The notes: generated by a model not told the origin, from the sequence alone. A stretch of 64,000 nucleotides of DNA from Methylocystis iwaonis (GCF_027925385.1 NZ_AP027142.1:3669947-3733946); one strand, 5' to 3'; shown: positions 54,678 through 62,906, counted from the stretch's first letter. Made by a program: numbers and translations.

Positions 54678-54816
54678 TTTGTCATCCTCAACGCTCGCAA
54701 AGTGAGCGATCGGGACTCCAGAGCAACATAACGAACGCGGCTCTGGATTCCCGGTCGGGCCGCAGGCCCGCCGGGAATGACAAGCCCCAATGCAAGCTGT
54801 TCAAACGAGAACGCTA
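54678..54816. repeat. Family C repeat between mutL and pduO
   Basis: TTGTCATCCTCAACGCTCGC hairpin, CGGGACTCCAGAGC and GGATTCCCGGTCGGGCCGCA with its mirror, then a flank ending GCTGTTCAAACGAGAACG; that flank meets the pduO stop codon (TAG, 54814-54816). Confidence 0.85.
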
Positions 54817-55392
54817 CCGCGTCGCGCCCGGCTTCCACAGCACGTCGCCCTTTTCGCGATTGGCGTAGCGCGAGGCGACGAACAGGAAGTCGGAGAGACG
54901 ATTTACATAAGCAAGCGCTACGGCCGAAAGCTCCTCGCCTTCGGTCTGCATCAGCGTCACCATCACGCGCTCGGCGCGGCGGCAGATGGTGCGGGCAAGA
55001 TGGAGATGCGCGGCGACGGGCGTTCCGGCTGGCAGCACGAAGGAGCGCAGCGGCGCGAGATCGGCGTTGAGCGCGTCGATCTCTTTTTCCAGCCGCGCCA
55101 CCTGCGAGGGCAGGATGACGAGCCGCATCGACGGATCGACCGGCTTGGCGGGATCGTGCGGGGTGGCAAGCTCGGCGCCGAGATCGAAGAGATCGTTCTG
55201 AATGCGCTCCAGCATGGCGTCGAGCGCGGTGTCGTTAACCGCAAGACGCGCGACGCCAATCGCGGCGTTGGTCTCGTCGATTGCGCCATAAGCCTCGACG
55301 CGAATGTCGTCCTTGCGACGGCGGGCGCCGGTGGCGAGCGAGGTGGCGCCCTTGTCGCCGCCCCGCGTGTAAATCCTGTCGAGCTTGACCAC
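54814..55392 (-). CDS. pduO: Cob(I)yrinic acid a,c-diamide adenosyltransferase, PduO type
   Basis: Transfers the adenosyl group of ATP to cob(I)alamin to make coenzyme B12. The 192-residue protein has the PduO ATP-binding motif YTRGGDKGATSLATGARRRK, with VEAYGAIDETNAAIG, and the second motif RTICRRAERVMVTL. No cobalamin-biosynthesis genes lie nearby. Its stop codon lies within the flank of a family C repeat. Five bases after the HIG1-type gene on the same strand, so probably one unit. Confidence 0.95.
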   Translation of the reverse strand: MVKLDRIYTRGGDKGATSLATGARRRKDDIRVEAYGAIDETNAAIGVARLAVNDTALDAMLERIQNDLFDLGAELATPHDPAKPVDPSMRLVILPSQVARLEKEIDALNADLAPLRSFVLPAGTPVAAHLHLARTICRRAERVMVTLMQTEGEELSAVALAYVNRLSDFLFVASRYANREKGDVLWKPGATR

Positions 55393-55397
55393 GTCGA

Positions 55398-55595
55398 TCA
55401 GCGTCCTTTGAAATATAGCGCCGCCAGCGCAATGGCGAGCGCGACGAATTGCAGGCCGACGCGCCAGCGCATCAGCGTCTGCGATCGTTGGGGCGCGCCT
55501 TCCCCGCCGCGAAACATATTGATGAAGCCGGCGAGGAGCACCGCGAAAACCGCCGCGGCGGCGACGAAGACCAGCGTATTGGACAAGGCGATCAA
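55398..55595 (-). CDS. HIG1-type small twin-transmembrane protein
   Basis: The 65-residue protein has two membrane helices (about 5-28 and 43-62) joined by a loop with FINMFRGGEGAPQRSQTLMR, which matches the HIG1 domain (GxxNMxRGxxxxSQxLMRxRVxxQ: here ...LMRWRVGLQF). Bacterial HIG1 proteins are linked to cytochrome oxidase supercomplexes. Upstream of and same strand as pduO with a 5-base gap. Confidence 0.85.
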   Translation of the reverse strand: MIALSNTLVFVAAAAVFAVLLAGFINMFRGGEGAPQRSQTLMRWRVGLQFVALAIALAALYFKGR

Positions 55596-55635
55596 CTCCC
55601 GGGCAGGTTAATCCGCAGCAAGTAGAGCTCCATAC

Positions 55636-55762
55636 CTCCCCTTTACGGGGAGGTCGGCGGCCAAAGGCCGCCGGGTGGGGTTCACGCCGCTACGACCGTC
55701 GTTGGGGCTTTATCCCACCCGACCCCGCTTACGCGGGGCCACCCTCCCCGTAAAGGGGAGGG
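55636..55762. repeat. Family A variant repeat
   Basis: Long arms CCTCCCCTTTACGGGGAGG and CCCTCCCCGTAAAGGGGAGGG enclose a CCGCCGGGTGGGG/CCCCACCCGACCCC-type inner pairing of about 60 bases. It separates the HIG1-type gene and the TIGR02302 gene. Confidence 0.8.
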
Positions 55763-55810
55763 ATGGACTCACGCCAGCTATGTCAATCGGGAGCCCCGGA
55801 TTCGTCAGTT

Positions 55811-58276
55811 TCACCGCCGCAGCAGGCGTTGCAGATAATCCAGCTCCTCGGTCGGGCGCTCGGGCTGGCCGAGGCGGCGGCGCAGCTCCTCCTGCACGCG
55901 ATGGGCGCGTTGCGCCGGCGGCAGGCCGAGCGGATCATATTTCTCGTGCGATGCGCGCTGGCCGCCCGACGAGCGCCCGAGCGGATCGCGCCCCTGGCCA
56001 AAGCGCCCGCGCGCCTTCCCATGGCCCTTGCCGCTCTGGCCCTCTTCGCCTTCCTCGCCCTGCTGGCCGTCGCCGCGCATCTGCTCGGCGAGCTTGTCGG
56101 CGCCCTTGCGCAGGGACTCCACCGCGCGGCCCTGGGCGTCGACGGCCTTTCCGCGCCCCTCGCCGCCGGGCTTCAACGCCTCTTCGGCTTCCTTCATCGA
56201 CTTGCGGGCCTCGTCGAGCGCCTCGCCGGCCTCGCCCGCTTCACCCTTCATTGCATCCTGCTGATGCTCAAGCTTGTCGCGCAGGCCCTGTTGACGCTGG
56301 CGCTCCGGAGCGGCGTCGTCGCCCGCCTGCGCCTGGCCCTTCTTGCCCCCGCGCTGTTGCGGCCTGCGGGCGTCGTCATCCGACGGGTTCTTCATCCCCT
56401 GGAAGGTGTCGTCGCGCAGCCGCTGCTCCTCGCGCGCAAGCTGGTCGATCTCGGAGAGCGCCTGCTGCATTTCGCGGCGTTTCTTTTCGCGGGCGGCGTT
56501 CTGAGCGCCGCTGGCGTCGCCCGTCTGGGCGTTTTCCATAATGTCCTGCAATTCGTCGAGGAGCCGCTGCGCCTCGGCCATATCCCCGGACTTCATCGCC
56601 TTTTCGATGTCGTCGAGCATGGCCTGCAGATCATTGGGGGTGACGCTGTCGGGATCGCTCGCATTGTCGCTCTGCTGTTCCGGCGGCTGCGCGCGGGCGC
56701 CGAGCTGCTCCAGGAATTTATCGAGCGCGGCGCGCAAATCCTGCGTGCGTTTGGCGATCTCCTCCTCATTGGCGCCCCGCGCCAAGGCGTCGCGCAGCGC
56801 CTGTTCGGCGGCGCGCAGATCGCGCTCGGCTTGCGGCGTATTGCCGTCTTCGAGACTGAGCGCCATGGCCCAGAGCATGTCGGCGACGCCGCGCAATTCG
56901 TCATCGCCCGGCTTTCCCTCCAGGCTGCGGCGCGCGGCGCGCAGGCCGAGATGGATCGCGGAGGGCGTTTCAAAAACGTCTGGCGCGATCGACAGCGCCT
57001 CCAGCGCGGCGCGCACATCGGCGCGTCGATCGGGATCGAGCGCCAAAATGCGCCGCTGCTCGACGAGCGCCCTGGCGAGCGGTTTGGTGAAGCGGCGCTG
57101 TGGCAGCGTCACCTCGGTCGGATCGGAAGCGCCTTCATTGCCGGCGGCGTCCTTCGCGACGAGACGCATGGTCATCCTGGCGCCCGCATAGGGGCTGTCG
57201 GCGAGATCGAGCGTCGCGCGGCCCTCGCCCAATCCGCCGGCGCCCGCCGGAAGCTCCAATGGCAGGCGCGGCGGCTCGTAAAGCGCGCGGCCGGCGGCAG
57301 CCGGCTTGCTGAACTCGGCCTCGGCGCTCACGACGCCGTAATCGTCCTCGGCGCGGTAGGAGAGCGTCATCGTGCCGCGCGCATTGTTGCGCGGCTTGCC
57401 GACAAGCTCGATCGTGGGGACGAGGTCGGGAATGGCGGCGATGGTGAAGCTGCGGCCATCCGGGAGATCGATCCGCGCGTCCCCGGCGAGACCAAAGCCC
57501 CGCTCCTTCTTCTCCGCGGAGTCGATTGGCGTCAGCGCGCCTTCGACAGAGACGCTGGCGCCCGCCGGCCGCAGCCGCAACGTCGAATTCACGGGCGCCT
57601 GAACCGTCCCGCTCTCCTGCGCGAGCACGATGGGCGGGCGCCCCATGTAAGCCGGCGGATCGAACCAGGCGTCGATGCGTTGCGCGGGCTCCAGCAGATG
57701 AATGGCGCGCCAGTCGAAAGCGGCGGCGAGCCGGGCGCGCTTTTCATCCCCGGCGACGAAGGCGGCGGCGACCGCGGCGACAAGCGCGAAAGCGCGCAGC
57801 GCATAAGGATCGCGCTCGGGCAGGCGCGGGCGCGGGGCCGCGACGGGCGTCTGCGCCAGCGCCGTCTCCAGCCGCTTGCGGTGCAGAGCCCAGAGGGCGG
57901 CGGTGGCGGGATCGGCGTCTTGCGCCGCAAGCGTATCGTCGAGCGAGGCGGCGGGCTTCAGCGGGCCATCTGCGGCGGCGTCCAGGCGCGCGGCGGCGGC
58001 CTTGCGCTTGGGCAGGCCGCGGGCGATTTCGCGCGCCGCGAGGTAGAGCGCCAGAAAGCCGAAGAGAGACACGCCGAGCATACGCGCTTCGACCGGGACC
58101 GCGCGCCAAAAGCCGAGCCACGACAGCGCCACGAAAAACAAGGCCAGCGTGACGAGCGCCGCGCCGAGCCTCAGCAGCCGCTCGGCCAGGATCGCCGTCG
58201 CAGAACGGCGCAGCGCATATTCCAACGCGCCCGCGCTGTCCAGCCGGCCGTTTTCGTTCTTCGAGGAAAGATCCAT
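55811..58276 (-). CDS. TIGR02302 family (DUF4175) membrane protein
   Basis: The 821-residue protein has two N-terminal membrane helices (about residues 40-85), another near 135-150, a beta-rich region with Ig-like segments (about 170-440; LRLRPAGASVSVEGALTP), and a long charged C-terminal half dominated by Gln/Glu/Arg-rich coiled coil (about 440-820; EAEEALKPGGEGRGKAVDAQ). Found only in alphaproteobacteria; function unknown. ATG at 58276 (MDLSSKNENG) chosen; upstream in-frame sequence is not conserved-looking. Confidence 0.85.
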   Translation of the reverse strand: MDLSSKNENGRLDSAGALEYALRRSATAILAERLLRLGAALVTLALFFVALSWLGFWRAVPVEARMLGVSLFGFLALYLAAREIARGLPKRKAAAARLDAAADGPLKPAASLDDTLAAQDADPATAALWALHRKRLETALAQTPVAAPRPRLPERDPYALRAFALVAAVAAAFVAGDEKRARLAAAFDWRAIHLLEPAQRIDAWFDPPAYMGRPPIVLAQESGTVQAPVNSTLRLRPAGASVSVEGALTPIDSAEKKERGFGLAGDARIDLPDGRSFTIAAIPDLVPTIELVGKPRNNARGTMTLSYRAEDDYGVVSAEAEFSKPAAAGRALYEPPRLPLELPAGAGGLGEGRATLDLADSPYAGARMTMRLVAKDAAGNEGASDPTEVTLPQRRFTKPLARALVEQRRILALDPDRRADVRAALEALSIAPDVFETPSAIHLGLRAARRSLEGKPGDDELRGVADMLWAMALSLEDGNTPQAERDLRAAEQALRDALARGANEEEIAKRTQDLRAALDKFLEQLGARAQPPEQQSDNASDPDSVTPNDLQAMLDDIEKAMKSGDMAEAQRLLDELQDIMENAQTGDASGAQNAAREKKRREMQQALSEIDQLAREEQRLRDDTFQGMKNPSDDDARRPQQRGGKKGQAQAGDDAAPERQRQQGLRDKLEHQQDAMKGEAGEAGEALDEARKSMKEAEEALKPGGEGRGKAVDAQGRAVESLRKGADKLAEQMRGDGQQGEEGEEGQSGKGHGKARGRFGQGRDPLGRSSGGQRASHEKYDPLGLPPAQRAHRVQEELRRRLGQPERPTEELDYLQRLLRR

Positions 58277-58407
58277 TCGCGCTCCGGCGAGACGAGGTCT
58301 CGGTAGAGATGGCGGTCTGCCGCCGACTATACAATCCATGCGGCCCGAAGGCTAAGCAGAAGAAGGAAGAATTCGCCTTTTGCGGGGCGGCGCGGTTAAC
58401 ATGCGGC

Positions 58408-58911
58408 ATGAAAACGAAAAAAGCCCCGAAGGACGTCGTGTCCGAGCCTTCGACGGATCTCGCCGCTTTGCCGGCGCCGGTGCGGGCGATCCGGGACAAG
58501 ATATTGGCGGCGCTGGACAAGAACGACGTCGAGGCGTTGCGGATTCCGATAGACTGGAACGAGGTTCGCCCGCTCTTTGCAAAAAGCGGAACCTTCAAGG
58601 CGGGAACCAATCCAATCGAAATTCTAAAAGCGCTGTCCTTCGACAAAAAGGGACGCGAGACGGTCGCCGTCGCGCGGGCCGTTCTCGCGCAGCCCTTTGT
58701 GACGATCACGCGCGGTCCGGTGACGCTCTATGAGTGGCCGGCTTTCGCCAGCCGGCCGACGCCTCCCGCCATTGAGGACGAAGCTCGCGCGCGCTGGGCC
58801 TGCGTGCGCTTCGCCGATCTCGCCCGCTCCAACGCCGAGGGCAAGCCGCGTCCAGCGCGCATCGCCATCGCGTCGGATGGCGTGTGGCATTATTTCTGGA
58901 GCGAGGACTAA
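58408..58911 (+). CDS. Conserved protein of unknown function
   Basis: The 167-residue protein has no signal peptide or membrane helix. It begins with a basic MKTKKAPKDVVS tail, then a helical segment (LPAPVRAIRDKILAALDKND) followed by a mixed alpha/beta part with RIPIDWNEVRPLFAKSG and the C-terminal VWHYFWSED. Conserved-looking and typical in codon use. I do not recognise a family with known function. Divergent from the TIGR02302 gene, 131 bases from its start. Confidence 0.7.
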   Translation: MKTKKAPKDVVSEPSTDLAALPAPVRAIRDKILAALDKNDVEALRIPIDWNEVRPLFAKSGTFKAGTNPIEILKALSFDKKGRETVAVARAVLAQPFVTITRGPVTLYEWPAFASRPTPPAIEDEARARWACVRFADLARSNAEGKPRPARIAIASDGVWHYFWSED

Positions 58912-58923
58912 AAAGCGCTCGGA

Positions 58924-59088
58924 CATTTTCCGTTTGAATGGCTCGCGTTCACGCTTGTCATTCCCGACGGGCCAAAGGCCCGATCGGGAATCCAGAGCCA
59001 AAATAGCGCTGTTTTGCTCTGGATTCCCGATCGCTCGCTGCGCGAGCGTCGGGAATGACACCCGAACCAATCAAGCGGATCGGTATCA
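58924..59088. repeat. Family C composite repeat (complete), ending at a stop codon
   Basis: TTTTCCGTTTGAATGGCTCG at the left, the two hairpins (TTGTCATTCCCGACGGGCC..., CGATCGCTCGCTGCGCGAGC), and CCAATCAAGCGGATCGGTAT at the right. The right end includes the stop TGA (revcomp TCA at 59086-59088) of the 75-residue protein gene. Confidence 0.88.
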
Positions 59089-59313
59089 TATCTCCCGCTT
59101 CTCCTCATGCGGTTTGGCGTGCGCGCGGCCTTTTTCTTCGGCGCGCTTCAGCTCCTCGGCCTCCTCGGTTTCGAGCGCATGTTCGGCGTCTTTCGCCGCC
59201 TGCTCGACCTTGCCGCTCTCGACGAATTTACGCTGCGCCTCATTATATTGCCTGGCGGCCGTGCGGTTGCCTTCGCCTTCGTTGCGCGGAGTCGTTTCAT
59301 TCTGTTTGGTCAT
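59086..59313 (-). CDS. Small hydrophilic charged protein
   Basis: The 75-residue product is strongly hydrophilic and rich in Glu, Lys, Ala and Asn (TKQNETTPRNEGEGNRTAAR, then EHALETEEAEELKRAEEKG), lacking hydrophobic core. A strong Shine-Dalgarno (AAGGAGACGGCA) precedes the ATG at 59313, so a real gene is likely. The composition resembles small stress-protectant or histone-like proteins of Hyphomicrobiales, but no family is assigned. Its stop is part of a family C repeat. Confidence 0.7.
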   Translation of the reverse strand: MTKQNETTPRNEGEGNRTAARQYNEAQRKFVESGKVEQAAKDAEHALETEEAEELKRAEEKGRAHAKPHEEKREI

Positions 59314-59413
59314 TGCCGTCTCCTTGCGAGAGAACAATGAGCTAGCGCCTGCGGCGCGAGCGGAAATAGCCGACGTTCGAAATGGCGGGGCCAAATCCTG
59401 TTCAAAAGCTGAA

Positions 59414-59438
59414 GGAACAACAAAACCGGGTTCGCGTT
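59414..59438 (+). promoter_or_regulatory. Candidate EcfG general-stress promoter
   Basis: GGAAC at 59414-59418, then 16 bases, then CGTT at 59435-59438, matching the alphaproteobacterial EcfG consensus GGAAC-N16-17-CGTT. It is 49 bases upstream of the Gly/Trp-rich protein start, on the same strand. Confidence 0.5.
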
Positions 59439-59487
59439 GCAGGGAGTGGCGTTGGGGCTTTGGCGGACAAGGACCCAGGAGAAGGCG

Positions 59488-59865
59488 ATGAGGAACCTGA
59501 GTAAGACGTTTACCGCGGCGCTCGCGGCCACCATGCTGGTCGGCGCGCTTTCCGTCGCGACGCCCGCCGACGCGGCCTGGGGTCGCTGGGGCGGCGGCGG
59601 TTGGGGCCATGGCTTCGGTGGCTGGGGGCATGGCGGCTGGGGCCGTGGTTGGGGATATGGCGGCTGGGGTCGCGGCTGGGGCAGCGGCTGGGGATATGGC
59701 GGCGCGGCGGCGGCCGGCCTGCTCGGCGGTCTGGCGCTCGGCGCGGCGGCTTCCTCGCCCTATTACGGCGGCTACTACGGCTATGGCGGCTATCCCTACG
59801 GCTATTCCGCGGCTCCCTATTATCCGGCTACCTACGGCTACGGCGGCGGCTGCGCCTGCTGGTGA
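59488..59865 (+). CDS. Exported Gly/Trp/Tyr-rich protein
   Basis: The 125-residue protein has a clear signal peptide (residues 1-29, TMLVGALSVATPADA), then a run of WGxGW-type repeats (about 30-72; WGRGWGYGGWGRGWGSGWGY), an Ala/Gly hydrophobic stretch (AAAAGLLGGLALGAAA) and a Tyr-rich C-terminus (YYGGYYGYGGYPYGY). It ends CACW. Such Gly/aromatic-rich exported proteins are common in Hyphomicrobiales and of unknown function; surface or periplasmic location is likely. Preceded by GGAGAAGGCG and a candidate EcfG promoter. Confidence 0.8.
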   Translation: MRNLSKTFTAALAATMLVGALSVATPADAAWGRWGGGGWGHGFGGWGHGGWGRGWGYGGWGRGWGSGWGYGGAAAAGLLGGLALGAAASSPYYGGYYGYGGYPYGYSAAPYYPATYGYGGGCACW

Positions 59866-59910
59866 CGCGCGGCGAGCTGATCTAAGATCGCGGTCTGACA
59901 CGCAAAAAAT

Positions 59911-59936
59911 TGCAACCGCGCAGCAGCGCGGTTGCA
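59911..59936. terminator. Hairpin with U-tract on the minus strand
   Basis: Perfect 11-bp stem TGCAACCGCGC/GCGCGGTTGCA, loop AGCA. The minus strand continues ATTTTTTGCG; the plus strand does not have a U-tract. It may end minus-strand transcripts from the arginine/ornithine genes beyond the small convergent gene, or stabilise the Gly-rich transcript. Confidence 0.55.
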
Positions 59937-59949
59937 GTCAGGATGATCG

Positions 59950-60309
59950 ATGCTGAACGATCGGCGCCAGCGTTTCGCCGGCTTTGCGCTTCTCTTACCG
60001 TTACTTTCGTCGCCCGCCCTCGCGGGCTCGGTCGCTTCCCCCAATTGGATGGTTCCCAATAAGGACGTTGCGCTGCATTGCGCGCCGCTGCCCTATGAGA
60101 TCCATTGCTCGATTTCGCGCCTGGCGAACCCCGAATATAGCTCCCACTGCTTCTACGTCGGGCCCGACGGAAGCTCCTATCCGATGAAGCGCGACTATCG
60201 CTTCGGCTTTTACAACGGCATCGTGAGCATCAAAGTCCACGACGGACTGCGCATCTCCGGTCAGCTCACCGAGGAGAGGACCGGCCGGCGCGCGGTCTGT
60301 TCGGAATAG
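59950..60309 (+). CDS. Small exported protein of unknown function
   Basis: The 119-residue protein has a signal peptide (MLNDRRQRFAGFALLLPLLS then SPALAGS) and a mature domain with four cysteines (LHCAPLPYEIHCSISRL, SSHCFYVG and final AVCSE) and aromatic residues YRFGFYNGIVSI. The four Cys suggest two disulphides. No family recognised. Its 3' end overlaps the 3' end of the convergent dimethylargininase-like gene by 49 bases. Confidence 0.65.
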   Translation: MLNDRRQRFAGFALLLPLLSSPALAGSVASPNWMVPNKDVALHCAPLPYEIHCSISRLANPEYSSHCFYVGPDGSSYPMKRDYRFGFYNGIVSIKVHDGLRISGQLTEERTGRRAVCSE

Positions 60310-61178
60310 GCCCTGGACTGCACTTCGAGCGTGAGGCATTTGGCGCCGCCGCCGGATTTCAGGAATTCGGATAGCGGCGTCACCACCGGTTGAAAGCCTG
60401 CCGCCGCAAGACGCCCCTGGAGGGAAGGCGAGCAGGCGTTCATGAAGACTCGGCCGCCCGCCTCGACGGCGTTGCAGGCGAAGCCCATGGCGTCGGCCTC
60501 GTCGACTTCGATCCGCCGCTGCGCAGGAACGCGCGCCGCGATCTCTTCGCGCGCGGCCTCGTCGAAGGCGCCCGGATAATACATTAGCCAGCCGCCGGAG
60601 AGCGGGCAGAGGCACGTGTCGAGGTGATAGAAGCGGGGATCGACCAGCTTTAACCCGACGGCTTCGCGGTCGAAAATGTCGGCCAGATGCTCGGCCGCCC
60701 GCGCATGCGAGCGCCAGCCATGCCCGCACCAGATCAGAGGCTGCGCACGATCGGGCAAAGCGTCTCCGGCGCCCTCGAAGGCGATGTCCTCGGGCCAGGG
60801 CGCGATCGTGAAGCCCCGCGCTTCGAACCAGTCGCGAAACAAATCTTCCTCGGGCCGACGCTCCTTGGCGTGGAAGCGCGCGACCGCGACCGTGTCGCCG
60901 ATCGCCAGTCCGGCGTTCGCCGTGAACACCATATCGGGCAGGCCCTCGGCAGGCGCGACAAAATCGAGGGAGACATTGGCCCCGAGGTGGCGGCGTAAAT
61001 TTTCCCACTGCTCGCGCGCGCGTTTGAGATCGGCGCGGCCGACCTGGTTCTCCATCCAAGGGTTGATGACGTAATCGACGCCGAAATGGTCGGGCGCGCA
61101 CATGAGGATGCGCGCGCCTGGCTGCGCTGCGCGGAGGTGCGGCTCGTGCATGGTTTCGGCTTTGAGATGGACGTTCAC
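60261..61178 (-). CDS. Dimethylargininase/arginine deiminase-type amidinohydrolase
   Basis: The 305-residue protein belongs to the pentein amidinotransferase/DDAH superfamily: substrate-contact segment DMVFTANAGLAIG, catalytic His region DPRFYHLDTCLCPLSGGW and the catalytic Cys in SGGGAKCLTLEV near the C-terminus. It would hydrolyse N-dimethylarginine or arginine to citrulline/ornithine-type products. GTG at 61178 chosen because AGGAG is 10 bases upstream. It lies 28 bases after the ornithine cyclodeaminase gene in the same operon, fitting an arginine catabolic route. Confidence 0.85.
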   Translation of the reverse strand: MNVHLKAETMHEPHLRAAQPGARILMCAPDHFGVDYVINPWMENQVGRADLKRAREQWENLRRHLGANVSLDFVAPAEGLPDMVFTANAGLAIGDTVAVARFHAKERRPEEDLFRDWFEARGFTIAPWPEDIAFEGAGDALPDRAQPLIWCGHGWRSHARAAEHLADIFDREAVGLKLVDPRFYHLDTCLCPLSGGWLMYYPGAFDEAAREEIAARVPAQRRIEVDEADAMGFACNAVEAGGRVFMNACSPSLQGRLAAAGFQPVVTPLSEFLKSGGGAKCLTLEVQSRAYSEQTARRPVLSSVS

Positions 61179-61206
61179 GTCTTGGGGGCTCCTGGAGAGA
61201 GGGAAG

Positions 61207-62277
61207 TTAGTCGGAGAGTTTCATCGGCTCGGGAAGCGCGTCGCCGCGCGCCTGCCCCGTTTCGAGAGGATGCAACAGGGAGAAGAGGTCTTTCGGATTC
61301 GCCGGCGCGGCCGTCAGCTCCAAACCAGCGCCAACGCCGGTTTCACGCGCGAGGTCGCGCAAGAGTCGCAGCGCCGAAAAATCCTCGACCGCGAAGCCGA
61401 CGCTGTCGAATAGTGTGATGGCGTCTTTGGACGCCCTGCCCGGCTTGCGGCCGGCGAGAAGCTCGTGCAGCTCAGTGGCCGGATGATCGGCGGGGAGCTG
61501 CTGGAGCTCGCCCTCGAGCCGCGTCTGCGGCGCATATTCGACATAGATGTCCGAGCGTAGGAGCAGTGCGCGCGATAGTTCCGTCTTGCCGGGGCAGTCG
61601 CCGCCGACGGCGTTGATATGCGTTCCGGGCGCAATCATGTCCTCGGACAGAATCGTGGCGCGCTTCTTATCGGCCGTGATTGTCGTGACGATATCCGCGC
61701 GGTGCGCCGCGTGACGCGCATTGTCGCAACGCGTTATGCCGAGACCAAACCCCGCGACGTTGGATACGAACTTGTCGGCGGCCTCTTCGTCGACGTCGAA
61801 AATACGCAGCCGGTCGATGCCGAGAACCTCGTGGAAAGCCCAGGCCTGGAATTCCGATTGCGCGCCGAGGCCGATGAGCGCCATCGTGCGGCTTCCCGGC
61901 CGCGCCAGATGGCGCGCCGCCAGAACGGACGTCGCCGCCGTGCGAAAGGCCGTCGCGAGCGTCATATCCGACATGAAGACCGGATAGCCGGTCGCGACGT
62001 CGGCCAGCGCCCCAAAGGCCACGACGGTCTGCAGGCAAAGCTGGGTGTTGCCGGGATGGCCGTTGACGAATTTGAAAGCGAAAACCTCGCCGTCGCTCAC
62101 CGGCATAAGCTCGATGACGCCGCCGGGCGAATGGCTGGCGAAGCGCGCGCATTTGTCGAAACGATCCCAGCGCAGGAAGTCGTCGCGAAGCCCCTCGACC
62201 AGACGCTCCCAAAAACGCCGCGGGCCGACGCGGCGCACAATCTTGGCCACGTCTGAGGCGTTCAGAAAAGTGACCAT
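61207..62277 (-). CDS. Ornithine cyclodeaminase
   Basis: Converts ornithine to proline and ammonia. The 356-residue protein has a family-typical N-terminus (MVTFLNASDVAKIV), an NAD-binding Rossmann loop ALIGLGAQSEFQAWAF and the ornithine-site region HINAVGGDCPGKTEL. ATG at 62277 chosen over an upstream TTG. First gene of the ocd-dimethylargininase-like pair and divergent from an Lrp/AsnC regulator gene. Together they suggest arginine degradation to proline. Confidence 0.93.
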   Translation of the reverse strand: MVTFLNASDVAKIVRRVGPRRFWERLVEGLRDDFLRWDRFDKCARFASHSPGGVIELMPVSDGEVFAFKFVNGHPGNTQLCLQTVVAFGALADVATGYPVFMSDMTLATAFRTAATSVLAARHLARPGSRTMALIGLGAQSEFQAWAFHEVLGIDRLRIFDVDEEAADKFVSNVAGFGLGITRCDNARHAAHRADIVTTITADKKRATILSEDMIAPGTHINAVGGDCPGKTELSRALLLRSDIYVEYAPQTRLEGELQQLPADHPATELHELLAGRKPGRASKDAITLFDSVGFAVEDFSALRLLRDLARETGVGAGLELTAAPANPKDLFSLLHPLETGQARGDALPEPMKLSD

Positions 62278-62362
62278 ACGCAAGCCTCCAACATCCTTGG
62301 CGTGCGCCTGATGTTAAGGAGGGCCGGCGTCGATAAAAATCACAAACATATGCATAATATCG

Positions 62363-62391
62363 TAGCTTATTGAGCAAATTGACATAAGCTA
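62363..62391. promoter_or_regulatory. Candidate Lrp/AsnC operator in the divergent promoter region
   Basis: Perfect inverted repeat TAGCTTAT-N13-ATAAGCTA in a markedly AT-rich stretch between the ornithine cyclodeaminase and Lrp/AsnC genes. Its location and symmetry suit a site for the adjacent regulator. Confidence 0.5.
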
Positions 62392-62416
62392 TCTGCAATT
62401 CGACAGGGGCGCAGGC

Positions 62417-62833
62417 ATGGACGATCTCGACCGCCGCTTGATCGCCGAGCTGAGGGCGGACGGCAGAGCCTCGCTGTCCGAGCTGGCGAAGCGGCTCGGC
62501 GTCTCGCGCGGCACGGTGCAGAACAGGCTCGACCGCTTGATCGAGTCCGAGGTCATTCTGGGATTTACCGTGCGGTTGAAAAGCGTCGCCGACGACGACC
62601 GCATCCGCGCGATCATGATGATCGAGGTCGCCGGAAAGAGCACCCGCCGCGTGGTGCAAGCGCTTCGCGGCCTGCCTGAGATTCACGCGCTCTACAGCAC
62701 CAATGGCGCTTACGATCTCATTGCGGAGATCGAGGTCGCCAATCTGGGGGAATTCGACAGGGTGCTGTCGACGGTAAGGTCAATCGAGGGTGTCGCGCGA
62801 AGCGAAACCAGTCTTCTTCTTGCGCCAGCGTGA
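62417..62833 (+). CDS. Lrp/AsnC family transcriptional regulator
   Basis: The 138-residue regulator has an N-terminal helix-turn-helix (LSELAKRLGVSRGTVQNRLDR) and a C-terminal RAM ligand-binding domain (about 65-138; VVQALRGLPEIHALYSTNGA). Divergent from the ornithine cyclodeaminase gene, so most likely its local regulator with an amino acid such as arginine or ornithine as effector (inference). Confidence 0.93.
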   Translation: MDDLDRRLIAELRADGRASLSELAKRLGVSRGTVQNRLDRLIESEVILGFTVRLKSVADDDRIRAIMMIEVAGKSTRRVVQALRGLPEIHALYSTNGAYDLIAEIEVANLGEFDRVLSTVRSIEGVARSETSLLLAPA

Positions 62834-62839
62834 GCAAGG

Positions 62840-62897
62840 GCGCGCCTGAAGGCGCGCGGTCCGGGCGCCGCTTTGGACCGCGCGCCTTCAGGCGCGC
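62840..62897. terminator. Very long hairpin between convergent lrp-type and pyrC genes
   Basis: Perfect 23-bp stem (GCGCGCCTGAAGGCGCGCGG + TCC and its complement) with a 12-base loop GGGCGCCGCTTT. Each arm itself contains a smaller palindrome CGCGCCTGAAGGCGCG. No U-tract, so termination is not certain; it may act as a shared transcription barrier. Confidence 0.55.
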
Positions 62898-62906
62898 TTC
62901 AGCTCG

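Noticed and set aside
55763..58306. An 847-codon plus-strand open frame opposite the TIGR02302 gene
   Set aside because: The minus-strand frame has clear domain structure; the plus-strand frame is its shadow.
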